A stretch of DNA of 64,000 bases, from NCBI GenBank assembly GCA_035457105.1, contig DATIBX010000836.1:1-64000 (forward strand), given 5' to 3'. The notes beneath the pieces are model-generated. The model was not told the DNA's origin. It saw only the letters and a list, made by a program, of their open reading frames with translations, and did no database searches. This document shows positions 15,738 to 23,218 of the stretch, in pieces (position 1 is the stretch's first letter; every line of letters begins with the position of its first letter). Source of the DNA: PSRF01 sp035457105 (GTDB lineage Bacteria; Acidobacteriota; Blastocatellia; Pyrinomonadales; Pyrinomonadaceae). The translations under genes were made by a program, and so were the position numbers.

Positions 15738-16328
15738 ATGCAAACACCTCAAAAGCGAGTGCTTGCTTCTTTCGATGGTGAAGGAGTTTATGTTTTCCAG
15801 GCATTCAGTCCGGAGATAGTCGAGTATGCGGTGGCCCAGGGAACTTTTGGGAAAGGATTTGGAATGGACCGGATGACCTGGATCAAGCCATCGTTTGGCT
15901 GGATGCTTCATCGCTCGGGATACGGGACCAAGCAGCGGCAAGAGGCAATCGCGCGAATCCATCTAAGACATGAGGGCTTTCTATCGATACTCGAACAGGC
16001 AGTATCTACCAGTTACGACGCGAATCAGTTTGCGTCAGAAGGCGAATGGGCGCTGGCGTTGAAAAAGTCCGAGGTGCGCGTGCAGTGGGACCCTGATAGA
16101 GATTTATCAGATCGCAAATTGGACCATCGCGCGATTCAATTGGGCTTGAGTGGTAACACTGTACATCGCTATGTGCGTGAGTGGATTATCGGAGTGGAAG
16201 ATGTCACAGCGCTTGCACACAAGATCAAAGATGCAGTTGAGGAAGCAAGGGAATTGCCTGCGGTCTGGGAGGAAAAGGAATACCCTGTCTCGCCCGAACT
16301 CGCTCTCCGGTTAGGCTACGACACTTAA
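15738..16328 (+). CDS. DUF4291 family protein
   Basis: A 196-residue protein matching DUF4291 as I remember it: VYVFQAFSPEIVEYAVAQG near the start, then DRMTWIKPSFGWMLHRSGY (about residues 44-62), then LRHEGFLSIL, VQWDPDRDLS and the ending region HRAIQLGLSG. The function of the family is not established. The ATG at 15738 is chosen because the family begins just before the Arg-Val-Leu-Ala strand; a longer in-frame start overlaps the previous gene. It is probably co-transcribed with the small exported protein. Confidence 0.8.
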   Translation: MQTPQKRVLASFDGEGVYVFQAFSPEIVEYAVAQGTFGKGFGMDRMTWIKPSFGWMLHRSGYGTKQRQEAIARIHLRHEGFLSILEQAVSTSYDANQFASEGEWALALKKSEVRVQWDPDRDLSDRKLDHRAIQLGLSGNTVHRYVREWIIGVEDVTALAHKIKDAVEEARELPAVWEEKEYPVSPELALRLGYDT

Positions 16329-16361
16329 TCTGACGCGAATATTAGGCTTTATCTGGGAATT

Positions 16362-16434
<73 letters not shown>

Positions 16435-16446
16435 ACATAAACGAGG

Positions 16447-16479
16447 AGAGCACGCTAACCGGCGTGCTCTTTATTATTT
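16447..16479 (+). terminator. Intrinsic terminator
   Basis: AGAGCACGC (16447-16455) pairs perfectly with GCGTGCTCT (16462-16470) and is followed by TTATTATTT. It reads best as a plus-strand terminator that would stop transcription from the DUF4291 gene after it has run antisense through tRNA-Lys. Confidence 0.65.
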
Positions 16480-16512
16480 GCGTGGCATTCTACAAAAGAT
16501 GAAGAGAATGTC

Positions 16513-16605
16513 CAAATGAGGGTCTTTGGTTTTTGGTCTTTGGACTTTGATCTTTGGCCTTTGAAGATCCGAAATCAACGTCAAAAACCAAAAACCAAAG
16601 GCCTA
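16513..16605. repeat. GGTCTTTGG-family inverted repeat
   Basis: A left arm built from repeated GGTCTTTGG-type heptamers (about 16523-16564) faces a right arm AAAAACCAAAAACCAAAGGC at about 16582-16601. It ends at the purA stop codon. Other copies lie at 29.1, 60.4 and 63.3-63.86 kb. Confidence 0.75.
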
Positions 16606-17922
16606 ACTCCTCAACCAGCCTCCCAAAGCTGAGTCGTGCACTATGATTGTTTGGCTGCGTTCGGGACCGGTCGAAACCAGACCAATCTCGGTCCCGATCT
16701 GTTCGGACAAGAAATCAACGTAAGCACGGGCGGCCGGGGGCAGGGAATTCATCTCAGTCATTCCCACTGTGGAAGTCTTCCAACCAGGCAATGTCTTGTA
16801 TACCGGCTCGACGCGTCGCAAGTCCTGGGAAACCGCCGGCAATGACTCGCACATGCGGCCATCTAACTTGTAGCCGACGCAAACCTTGATCTCGTCGAGC
16901 GTGTCGAGCACATCGAGCTTCGTCAAAGCTACAGAAGTAAATCCATTTATTTCGGCTGCATATCTCGTCGCAAACGCGTCGAACCACCCGCAGCGTCGCG
17001 GACGACCTGTAGACGCACCATACTCCCGCCCACGTTCACGAATCAGCTGGCCCAATTCTTCTTCGCCTTCCAACATCTCTGTCGGAAATGGACCTTCGCC
17101 AACGCGAGTCGTATAAGTTCGAACGATGCCCAGGACACCCGTAAGACGATGGGGAGCGAGGCCCGTTCCAATGATTGCTCCGCCTGCAATTGTGTTCGAT
17201 GAAGTCACAAAGGGATAGGTGCCGTGATCCACATCAAGCAAAGTAGCCTGAGCCCCTTCAAGAAGAATCGATCGACCTTCGGTTGCCGCAACATTCAAGA
17301 AGTGTGTTGAGTCGGCGATGAATGGCGCCAGACGCTCCGTCAACGCAGCCATTTCGTCGAATATCTCATCCGCGTTCAATGGTGAGCCGCCATAGGCCTC
17401 GATAATTCGGTTTGCATCTTCGAGATTCCGCTCGATCCGCGAACGCAGGACATCCGGCACAAGTGCATCAGCAGTGCGAATTCCTCGTCGACCAGCCTTG
17501 TCTTCATATGCCGGACCAATACCGCGCAGCGTCGTTCCCACTTTTTCATTTCCAAGTCGCTCTTCACTCGTGTGATCGAGCGCCCGATGATAAGGAAGGA
17601 TCAAGTGCGCACGAGAACTGATCTTGACTCTCTCTGGAGATACCTCGATGCCTTGCTCCGTCAGCCGATCAGCTTCGACGAAGAACGCTTTTGGATCGAT
17701 AACCATGCCGTTACCAAGCACACAAGTCTTTCCGCGGTGCACAATTCCGGATGGCAAGAGGTGGAGTACGAACGATTGATCGCCGACCTGAACGGAGTGG
17801 CCGGCATTGTGGCCGCCCTGGTAACGCGCGACGATTTCGAATTGCTCGGCGAGCAGGTCGACGATTTTGCCTTTACCCTCGTCGCCCCACTGTGCGCCAA
17901 TAACGGCGATGACTTTGGACAT
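16603..17922 (-). CDS. purA: Adenylosuccinate synthetase
   Basis: This enzyme joins IMP and aspartate using GTP, the first step from IMP to AMP, in the cytoplasm. The 439-residue protein begins VIAVIGAQWGDEGKGKI, the GTP-binding and catalytic P-loop region (catalytic Asp and Lys), followed by QGGHNAGH, GIGPAYEDKAGRRGIR and the C-terminal STGPERSQTI nucleotide-base loop. Length and motifs are complete. The ATG at 17922 leaves the expected short N-terminal tail. The gene is on the minus strand, ahead of tRNA-Lys; a palindromic repeat separates it from the upstream Cys-cluster gene. Confidence 0.98.
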   Translation of the reverse strand: MSKVIAVIGAQWGDEGKGKIVDLLAEQFEIVARYQGGHNAGHSVQVGDQSFVLHLLPSGIVHRGKTCVLGNGMVIDPKAFFVEADRLTEQGIEVSPERVKISSRAHLILPYHRALDHTSEERLGNEKVGTTLRGIGPAYEDKAGRRGIRTADALVPDVLRSRIERNLEDANRIIEAYGGSPLNADEIFDEMAALTERLAPFIADSTHFLNVAATEGRSILLEGAQATLLDVDHGTYPFVTSSNTIAGGAIIGTGLAPHRLTGVLGIVRTYTTRVGEGPFPTEMLEGEEELGQLIRERGREYGASTGRPRRCGWFDAFATRYAAEINGFTSVALTKLDVLDTLDEIKVCVGYKLDGRMCESLPAVSQDLRRVEPVYKTLPGWKTSTVGMTEMNSLPPAARAYVDFLSEQIGTEIGLVSTGPERSQTIIVHDSALGGWLRS

Positions 17923-17966
17923 GATGAACTTTGCACTCTGGTCTTGGGACTTCGGACTTCAGAAAG

Positions 17967-17998
17967 AATAGGTCCTATATGTCCTATAGGTCCTATTC
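17967..17998. repeat. TAGGTCCTATAGG-family repeat
   Basis: AATAGGTCCTATATGTCCTA followed by TAGGTCCTATT is a run of overlapping palindromes. A larger relative lies at 43.2 kb. Confidence 0.65.
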
Positions 17999-18025
17999 TC
18001 AAGCCCAATTTCTCAAGCCCAAACC

Positions 18026-18436
18026 CTAAACAGCCTTTCCTAACCTGACAGGCTTCTCAATAAAGTAGTAACTACAAGTGCCTCGAACTTCCTGAATATC
18101 TCGCTGCTCAATCGGAAACAGCCGGCATGAGTTCGGGCGGTTCTCGTAAATTCCACAAAGCGAGCTGCCGTCGGAGTTCTTCTTCAAAAATGGACATTTG
18201 AACACAAGCTCACAGCACGCGCCGCAACGATTACATTCTCCGCGACGAAGTGCCAGAGCGGCGATCACCTCGTGCTTGCGAAAATTGGTATTTACAAAAC
18301 GCCGGATCTTGCCTTGGGCTTGCTTGGCGCGAAACTTTGCGGCCGTGACTTTACGCGATCGCAAACGTTGCTGGAGTCGATCCTCAAACGAACGTTGCCT
18401 GTTAATTTTGACATTGCTCAAATTCTTCATCTTCAA
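18026..18436 (-). CDS. YkgJ-type cysteine cluster protein
   Basis: A 136-residue protein with a Lys/Arg-rich N-terminal half and a C-terminal Cys cluster of the YkgJ/UPF0153 kind: CNRCGACCELVFKCPFL, then LCGIYENRPNSCRLFP and a final CSYYF. The eight cysteines probably bind a zinc or iron-sulphur centre. Proteins of this family have no agreed function. The start is the ATG at 18436, with MKMKNLSN; a second ATG two codons later is possible. It stands between purA and glgA on the same strand, separated from both by repeats. Confidence 0.8.
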   Translation of the reverse strand: MKMKNLSNVKINRQRSFEDRLQQRLRSRKVTAAKFRAKQAQGKIRRFVNTNFRKHEVIAALALRRGECNRCGACCELVFKCPFLKKNSDGSSLCGIYENRPNSCRLFPIEQRDIQEVRGTCSYYFIEKPVRLGKAV

Positions 18437-18465
18437 CTTGCGCGGAAAGGTGGCCCACTTTCATT

Positions 18466-18560
18466 TCTCCGCGTTCTCTGTGTCCTCCGCGTTGTAGGAG
18501 TTCTATTAGAGCTCGAGACGCAAAGAACGCGGAGATCACGCAGAGAACACAGAGAGATGC
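18466..18560. repeat. CTCTGTG-family inverted repeat
   Basis: CCGCGTTCTCTGTGTCCTCC at about 18468-18488 is inverted as GCGGAGATCACGCAGAGAAC plus ACAGAGAG at about 18528-18556. A variant of the same family lies at 34487-34587. Confidence 0.7.
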
Positions 18561-18666
18561 TTAGCCAAAAAGTCCTCCACGGAATCCCAAACATACGAGA
18601 GGCGCGAACTCCGGGTCCGCGCCAACAAGTCGTCAAGAAGTCAGGCGGTACTGAACTCCCTTACCT

Positions 18667-20094
18667 TTAAAACTTCGCCGTTGCCTCGTATAACTCCACG
18701 TATTTCCTGGCAGCAGCCGCCCACGAATTATCAATCCGCATGCCGTTGCGCTGAATCGTTAGCCAGATGTCGGGCCGGGAATAAAAGTAAAGGGCTTCAC
18801 GAATTTTTTCAAGCAACGCATGCCCATTATAGGGCCCAAATTTGAACCCATTACCGTTTCCCGTGCGCGCATCGAACTGCTCTACAGTGTCGTCTAAACC
18901 GCCCGTAGCTCTGACAATCGGTACAGTCCCATATCGCATGCTGTACATCTGATTCAGACCACACGGCTCATACAACGAAGGCATCAAGAACATGTCAGCG
19001 CCGGCCTCGATCTGATGGGCCAGAGCCTCACCCGCGTAGCCCTTATAAATTCCCACCTGACGAGGCGCCGAATCATGCCACCACTGTAAGAAGTCTTCAT
19101 ATTCGCGAGCGCCACCACCCAGAGCAATGAAAAAGCAACCGCTGGCCACAATATCACGCGAGATTTGCCGAATCAGATCGTAGCCTTTTTGACCAACCAG
19201 GCGCGAAATTATGGCCAGTATTGGTCGCTGCGGATCGGGATCTAAGCCAAAGCGCTTGAGCAGATCCAGTTTGCAATCCTTTTTCCCGGTCAAATCCGCT
19301 AAGGAAAAGTTCGCCGCGATATGTGGATCAGTCTCCGGGTTCCAGATGTCATAGTCGACACCATTAGTTATTCCCGCGAGACGATCGCTGCGCGCGTGCA
19401 AGAGCCAATCGAGGCCATGGCCCTGTTCAGGAGTTTGAATCTCCCTGGCATAACGGGGACTCACCGTAGATAGCGCGTCTGCGGCAATGATGCCTGCCTT
19501 TAAGGCCGACGCAGTGCTATTGAGCATGAAGTCACTCTTGTCTGGAGGCTCTCCAAAACCAAGCCACCATAAGTCCTTTGGGTCAAACAACCCCTGGTAG
19601 CCAACGTTATGGAGCGAGAACAATCCTCGAGTCGCGCTAAAGAAGGGATCGTAGCGGCGGCGAGCTCGCAATTCAGTAATCGCAAAGCCACATGGCCAAT
19701 CATTTCCGTGGATCACGTCCGGCGCCCAATCCAGATGTTTCAGCAATGCAAGCGAGGCACGTGAAAAGAACGCAAAGCGCACATGATCATCAGAAAAGCC
19801 ATAGACCGTCGGACGATTAAAAAAGTCGGGCGTATCCAGCAAGTAAGCTGGCGCTCCGGCGGCATCGCTCTGAAAAAACCGCACCTGATGAACCTGGCCG
19901 CGCCACTCAACGCTGACATTTTCTATCGCCGGCCCATTGATTAGGTTTCGATCGATCTTTTGGTAGAAGGGAAGGAAAAGCCGCGCATCTACATCGAGCT
20001 CTCTTAGAGCCTTTGGCAATGCTCCGGAAACATCAGCCAGCCCGCCAGTTTTGACGAAAGGCAGAGCTTCAGAAGTCAGGATGGCAATACGCAT
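18667..20094 (-). CDS. glgA: Glycogen (starch) synthase, ADP-glucose type
   Basis: A GT5 glycosyltransferase that extends alpha-1,4-glucan from ADP-glucose in the cytoplasm. With the ATG at 20094 it has 475 residues, the normal GlgA length. The N-terminus MRIAILTSEALPFVKTGGLA carries the KTGGL ADP-glucose-binding motif. The C-terminal half contains LYEPCGLNQMYSMRYGTVP and ATGGLDDTV, the retaining GT-B donor site with its catalytic Glu. An in-frame TTG 13 codons upstream lies in the rho terminator and is rejected. The gene follows rho; no glgB, C or P is in the window. Confidence 0.95.
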   Translation of the reverse strand: MRIAILTSEALPFVKTGGLADVSGALPKALRELDVDARLFLPFYQKIDRNLINGPAIENVSVEWRGQVHQVRFFQSDAAGAPAYLLDTPDFFNRPTVYGFSDDHVRFAFFSRASLALLKHLDWAPDVIHGNDWPCGFAITELRARRRYDPFFSATRGLFSLHNVGYQGLFDPKDLWWLGFGEPPDKSDFMLNSTASALKAGIIAADALSTVSPRYAREIQTPEQGHGLDWLLHARSDRLAGITNGVDYDIWNPETDPHIAANFSLADLTGKKDCKLDLLKRFGLDPDPQRPILAIISRLVGQKGYDLIRQISRDIVASGCFFIALGGGAREYEDFLQWWHDSAPRQVGIYKGYAGEALAHQIEAGADMFLMPSLYEPCGLNQMYSMRYGTVPIVRATGGLDDTVEQFDARTGNGNGFKFGPYNGHALLEKIREALYFYSRPDIWLTIQRNGMRIDNSWAAAARKYVELYEATAKF

Positions 20095-20131
20095 ATCAGC
20101 TGCAAATTGAGACGGTTCGTTCGCTGGTCGC

Positions 20132-20174
20132 AAAAAAGGCGGAAGGCCAGTTAATCACACCGTACCTTCCGCCT
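20132..20174 (-). terminator. Intrinsic terminator after rho
   Basis: On the minus strand AGGCGGAAGG pairs with CCTTCCGCCT around an 18-base loop and is followed by six T. It lies 12 bp past the rho stop codon and just upstream of glgA, so rho itself ends with a factor-independent terminator. Confidence 0.9.
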
Positions 20175-20185
20175 GTTGAATTTTT

Positions 20186-21568
20186 CTAGCTTTGCATCGA
20201 CGCGAGGAACTCGGCGTTGGATTTTGTCTTCTCCAGACGCTCGAGCACGACTTCCATCTGCTCAACTGGTGAAAGAGGATTGAGAACTCTTCTCATCACC
20301 CAGATTCGATTTAAGTCTTCCTTACTGATGAGCAACTCTTCTTTTCGCGTTCCCGAGCGTTGCAAATCGATAGCGGGGAACAAGCGTTTGTCGCTCAACC
20401 GTCGGTCGAGATGAATTTCAGAGTTACCGGTTCCCTTGAACTCTTCAAAGATCACATCGTCCATGCGCGAGCCGGTATCAATCAGCGCGGTTGCGATAAT
20501 TGTCAGGCTGCCACCTTCTTCGATGTTTCGCGCGGCACCAAAGAATCTCTTTGGTCGCTGCAGAGCGTTGGAATCGATACCGCCTGAGAGAATCTTGCCG
20601 CTCGGTGGCACGACTGCGTTGTGCGCACGAGCCAGACGCGTGATGGAATCGAGCAGAATAACGACGTCTCGCTTGTGTTCCACCAGACGCTTGGCCTTCT
20701 CGATTACCATGTCGGCAACCTGGACGTGACGTGTCGGTGGCTCGTCGAAGGTTGACGAAATGACTTCACCATTGACGGAGCGTTGCATGTCGGTAACTTC
20801 TTCAGGTCGCTCGTCGATTAGCAGGACGATGAGTGTGACTTCCGGATGATTCTGGGTCACCGAATTAGCGATCGTCTGCAGCAACATCGTCTTACCAGTA
20901 CGAGGTGGCGCCACGATTAAGCCACGCTGTCCTTTGCCTAAGGGCGTCACCAGGTCGATAACGCGAGCGGACAGGTTTTCGTTTGACGTCTCCATCTTCA
21001 GTTGCTCTTCTGGATAGAGCGGCGTCAAGTTGTCGAAGAAGACTTTTTCTCTCGCCTGATCTGGAGACTCGAAGTTGATAGCTTCAACTTTAATTAAAGC
21101 GAAGTATCTCTCACCTTCTTTGGGCGGCCGTATTTGGCCGCTGACGGTATCGCCGGTGCGCAGGTCGAACTTCCTGATTTGCGATGGCGAAACATAGATA
21201 TCATCCGGGCCTGGCAGATAGTTGTATTCGGGGGCTCGCAAGAAACCGAAGCCATCGGGCAAGGTTTCGAGTACGCCCTCGGAAAAGATCAGACCGCTTT
21301 TTTCGGTCTGCGCCGCCAATACTTTGAAGATCAGCTCCTGCTTGCGCATGCCGGTCGCGCCTGGTACGTCCATGCTTTTAGCGATCTGCGTGAGCTTGGA
21401 TATGGACATCTCTTTGAGATCCGCCAGGTTGTGAAAGCCTTCATTCTTGCCTTCGCGTCCCTCTCTGGTTTCTCTCTCGGGAGCTTCCGCGGTTGCTACG
21501 GTGCCGCCATCTTCAGCGTTGGCGTCGTTGTTCGCGCTTGATGCGCGTGAACGTGTTCGTTGTGACAT
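20186..21568 (-). CDS. rho: Transcription termination factor Rho
   Basis: The hexameric RNA helicase that terminates transcription. With the ATG at 21568 it has 460 residues. After an acidic low-complexity N-terminal extension of about 45 residues come the Rho N-domain (LADLKEMSISKLTQIAKSMD), the RNA-binding cold-shock-like domain (LPDGFGFLRAPEYNYLPGPD), the Walker A region APPRTGKT, the Walker B VILLDSITRLARAHN and the R-loop SRMDDVIFEEFKGTGN. A longer in-frame start at 21619 adds a basic stretch without support. An intrinsic terminator follows. Confidence 0.97.
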   Translation of the reverse strand: MSQRTRSRASSANNDANAEDGGTVATAEAPERETREGREGKNEGFHNLADLKEMSISKLTQIAKSMDVPGATGMRKQELIFKVLAAQTEKSGLIFSEGVLETLPDGFGFLRAPEYNYLPGPDDIYVSPSQIRKFDLRTGDTVSGQIRPPKEGERYFALIKVEAINFESPDQAREKVFFDNLTPLYPEEQLKMETSNENLSARVIDLVTPLGKGQRGLIVAPPRTGKTMLLQTIANSVTQNHPEVTLIVLLIDERPEEVTDMQRSVNGEVISSTFDEPPTRHVQVADMVIEKAKRLVEHKRDVVILLDSITRLARAHNAVVPPSGKILSGGIDSNALQRPKRFFGAARNIEEGGSLTIIATALIDTGSRMDDVIFEEFKGTGNSEIHLDRRLSDKRLFPAIDLQRSGTRKEELLISKEDLNRIWVMRRVLNPLSPVEQMEVVLERLEKTKSNAEFLASMQS

Positions 21569-21919
21569 GTCAGTTGTTCTCTTGCGATTTCGTTTGCCGC
21601 CTAACTGGCGGCTTATCAATTACCTGAGCGTTGGAAGTGAACGATCGTGCGGTTAGAGCGACAAGATACGAGCAGCGAGGCGCTACTCAAATCACTCGCG
21701 AGGTGTTAAGAAAGATTCTCCTCAATGTGTTGTTCAATTATTTCAATTCGCGTGGGCAGCGATCTCAATTACGATTTGGATGCCACCTGCTCCACACGCG
21801 TGGCCCACAAAAAACAAGATTGACCTTCGGGGGCTATGAGATTGTACGGTTTGCCGACTTGTGTACTGAATACTAGCTTACTCGTCTCTGCCGCGCAAAC
21901 TGTGAAACAGGTTTGAGTG
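21569..21919. other. Intergenic region upstream of rho
   Basis: This 351-bp gap holds the rho leader. A small hairpin CCGCC-TAACT-GGCGG lies at about 21597-21611. rho is autoregulated through long leaders in several bacteria, but nothing here proves it. No ORF or clear promoter is seen. Confidence 0.35.
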
Positions 21920-22495
21920 TCACGCAATTGCGCTTTTTATTGCACGCCAAAGTTGATCACGGCCGCTAGCGGTTTTGGCGGAATATGCCATTACACCGTT
22001 GTGATTGAGCACGCGTGCGATGTGCTCAAGATTTTTTCTCAGTTCGTTGTTAGAAAGCTTATCGGATTTAGTGGCAACTATAATTCGGGGCTTATCGTTG
22101 TGGCCAAGCCACTCGTGAAGTTGCAAATCCTGTTTTGTGGGTTCGTGGCGCGAATCTACGATATGAATTGATAGCACAAGCTGACCGCGGTTGGCAAGAT
22201 AACTGGTGACCATCTCGCCCCAGCCTGCTCGCAACGTTTGCGGCACACGGGCATACCCAAACCCAGGTAAATCGACAAATCTAAACTGTTTATTGATTTC
22301 AAAGAAATTTAGAGACTGGGTTCGCCCGGGTGTGGAGGATGTCCGCGCCAGTCCCTTAACCCCAAGCAACGAGTTCATCAGGCTTGATTTCCCGACATTT
22401 GAACGCCCCAGAAAAGCTATTTCCGGCATTCGATCCTTTGGCCAATCGCTTTCGGCGAAGGCACTTTTTAGAAATTCCGCACTCGTTACCTTCAT
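21920..22495 (-). CDS. engB: Ribosome biogenesis GTPase EngB/YsxC
   Basis: A 191-residue TRAFAC GTPase needed for large-subunit assembly. It shows the G1 motif GRSNVGKSS (about residues 30-38), G2/G3 with TSSTPGRTQSLNFF and DLPGFGYARVP, and G4 ATKSDKLS. The length and N-terminal FLKSAFAESDWP lead are typical. The gene belongs to the minus-strand chain tig-clpP-clpX-lon-orf-engB; engB next to lon and clpX is a common arrangement in bacteria. Confidence 0.96.
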   Translation of the reverse strand: MKVTSAEFLKSAFAESDWPKDRMPEIAFLGRSNVGKSSLMNSLLGVKGLARTSSTPGRTQSLNFFEINKQFRFVDLPGFGYARVPQTLRAGWGEMVTSYLANRGQLVLSIHIVDSRHEPTKQDLQLHEWLGHNDKPRIIVATKSDKLSNNELRKNLEHIARVLNHNGVMAYSAKTASGRDQLWRAIKSAIA

Positions 22496-22611
22496 CAGAA
22501 ACGCTCTGTTGCTATGGAAAGCTTTATTTAAAGGGCTTGAAAGTCAGGGTTGACGGTGTCGGCCAACCCTAACTCCGAAAGACTTCAGGCGGGGAAAACC
22601 TACAGGAATGA

Positions 22612-23058
22612 TTAGTTGCCTGCTGCCGCTGCCTGGCGTTGAGCAATCCGCGCCGCCATTTGCTTCATTCTTTCGCGAATGGCCGTCAATCGCTGTTCGT
22701 AGTCCGGCACCTGTTTCACGAGTTTTTCCAGATGTCCCATTGCTTGCGGCGCATTGAACTCGCGTCGCAGATCTTCGATAAATGGTTCAAGTTTGGCATA
22801 AACGAAGAGGTGCTCACCGTTAGCGTCATTAAACATTTGAGCATCAATGGCGCCATTGTTTACGAACGAAGCTGCCATCTCCCAGTAGGATGTGACCATG
22901 CGGTAATAGCCGCTCTTGTCGCTCATCAATACGTTTATGAAATCCTCTACCTTTGTCGGGTTGAAGCTGAAGAACCAATTTCGAGCCTCACGCATTGTTG
23001 CCTCGCGTCGAAGGTCGTAAAGCTTCAAAATCAGATCAGCGTCTTTGTGTTTGCTCAT
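22612..23058 (-). CDS. Hypothetical alpha-helical protein, 148 residues
   Basis: The product is soluble and almost entirely helical, with no signal peptide or cysteine. It contains WFFSFNPTKVEDFINVLMS and YWEMAASFVNNGAIDAQMFN, and a charged C-terminal coil ending in an Ala/Gln-rich tail. The helical YWEMAASFV..G.ID pattern resembles DUF4760-like proteins, but this is only a suggestion. GAGGAG lies upstream of the ATG at 23058. It sits between lon and engB, 116 bp from engB. Confidence 0.7.
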   Translation of the reverse strand: MSKHKDADLILKLYDLRREATMREARNWFFSFNPTKVEDFINVLMSDKSGYYRMVTSYWEMAASFVNNGAIDAQMFNDANGEHLFVYAKLEPFIEDLRREFNAPQAMGHLEKLVKQVPDYEQRLTAIRERMKQMAARIAQRQAAAAGN

Positions 23059-23154
23059 TTTTCAGTGCTCCTCATGAATTAGAAGTAAGAAGGGGTGGAA
23101 GTTATGTCAGCGGTACTATGCTGACCCATCAGCATTAGAGTCCCATGCAAAGGA

Positions 23155-23188
23155 GATTCACGCTAGCCGAGAGTGGCTAGCGTGAATC
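23155..23188 (-). terminator. Perfect 14-bp hairpin after lon
   Basis: GATTCACGCTAGCC pairs without mismatch with GGCTAGCGTGAATC around a six-base loop, 30 bp past the lon stop codon. No T-run follows in either direction, so it may be an mRNA-stabilising or Rho-assisted structure rather than a classic terminator. Confidence 0.55.
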
Positions 23189-23218
23189 GCTTGAGTTAAA
23201 TCGAACGGACTAGAAAAA

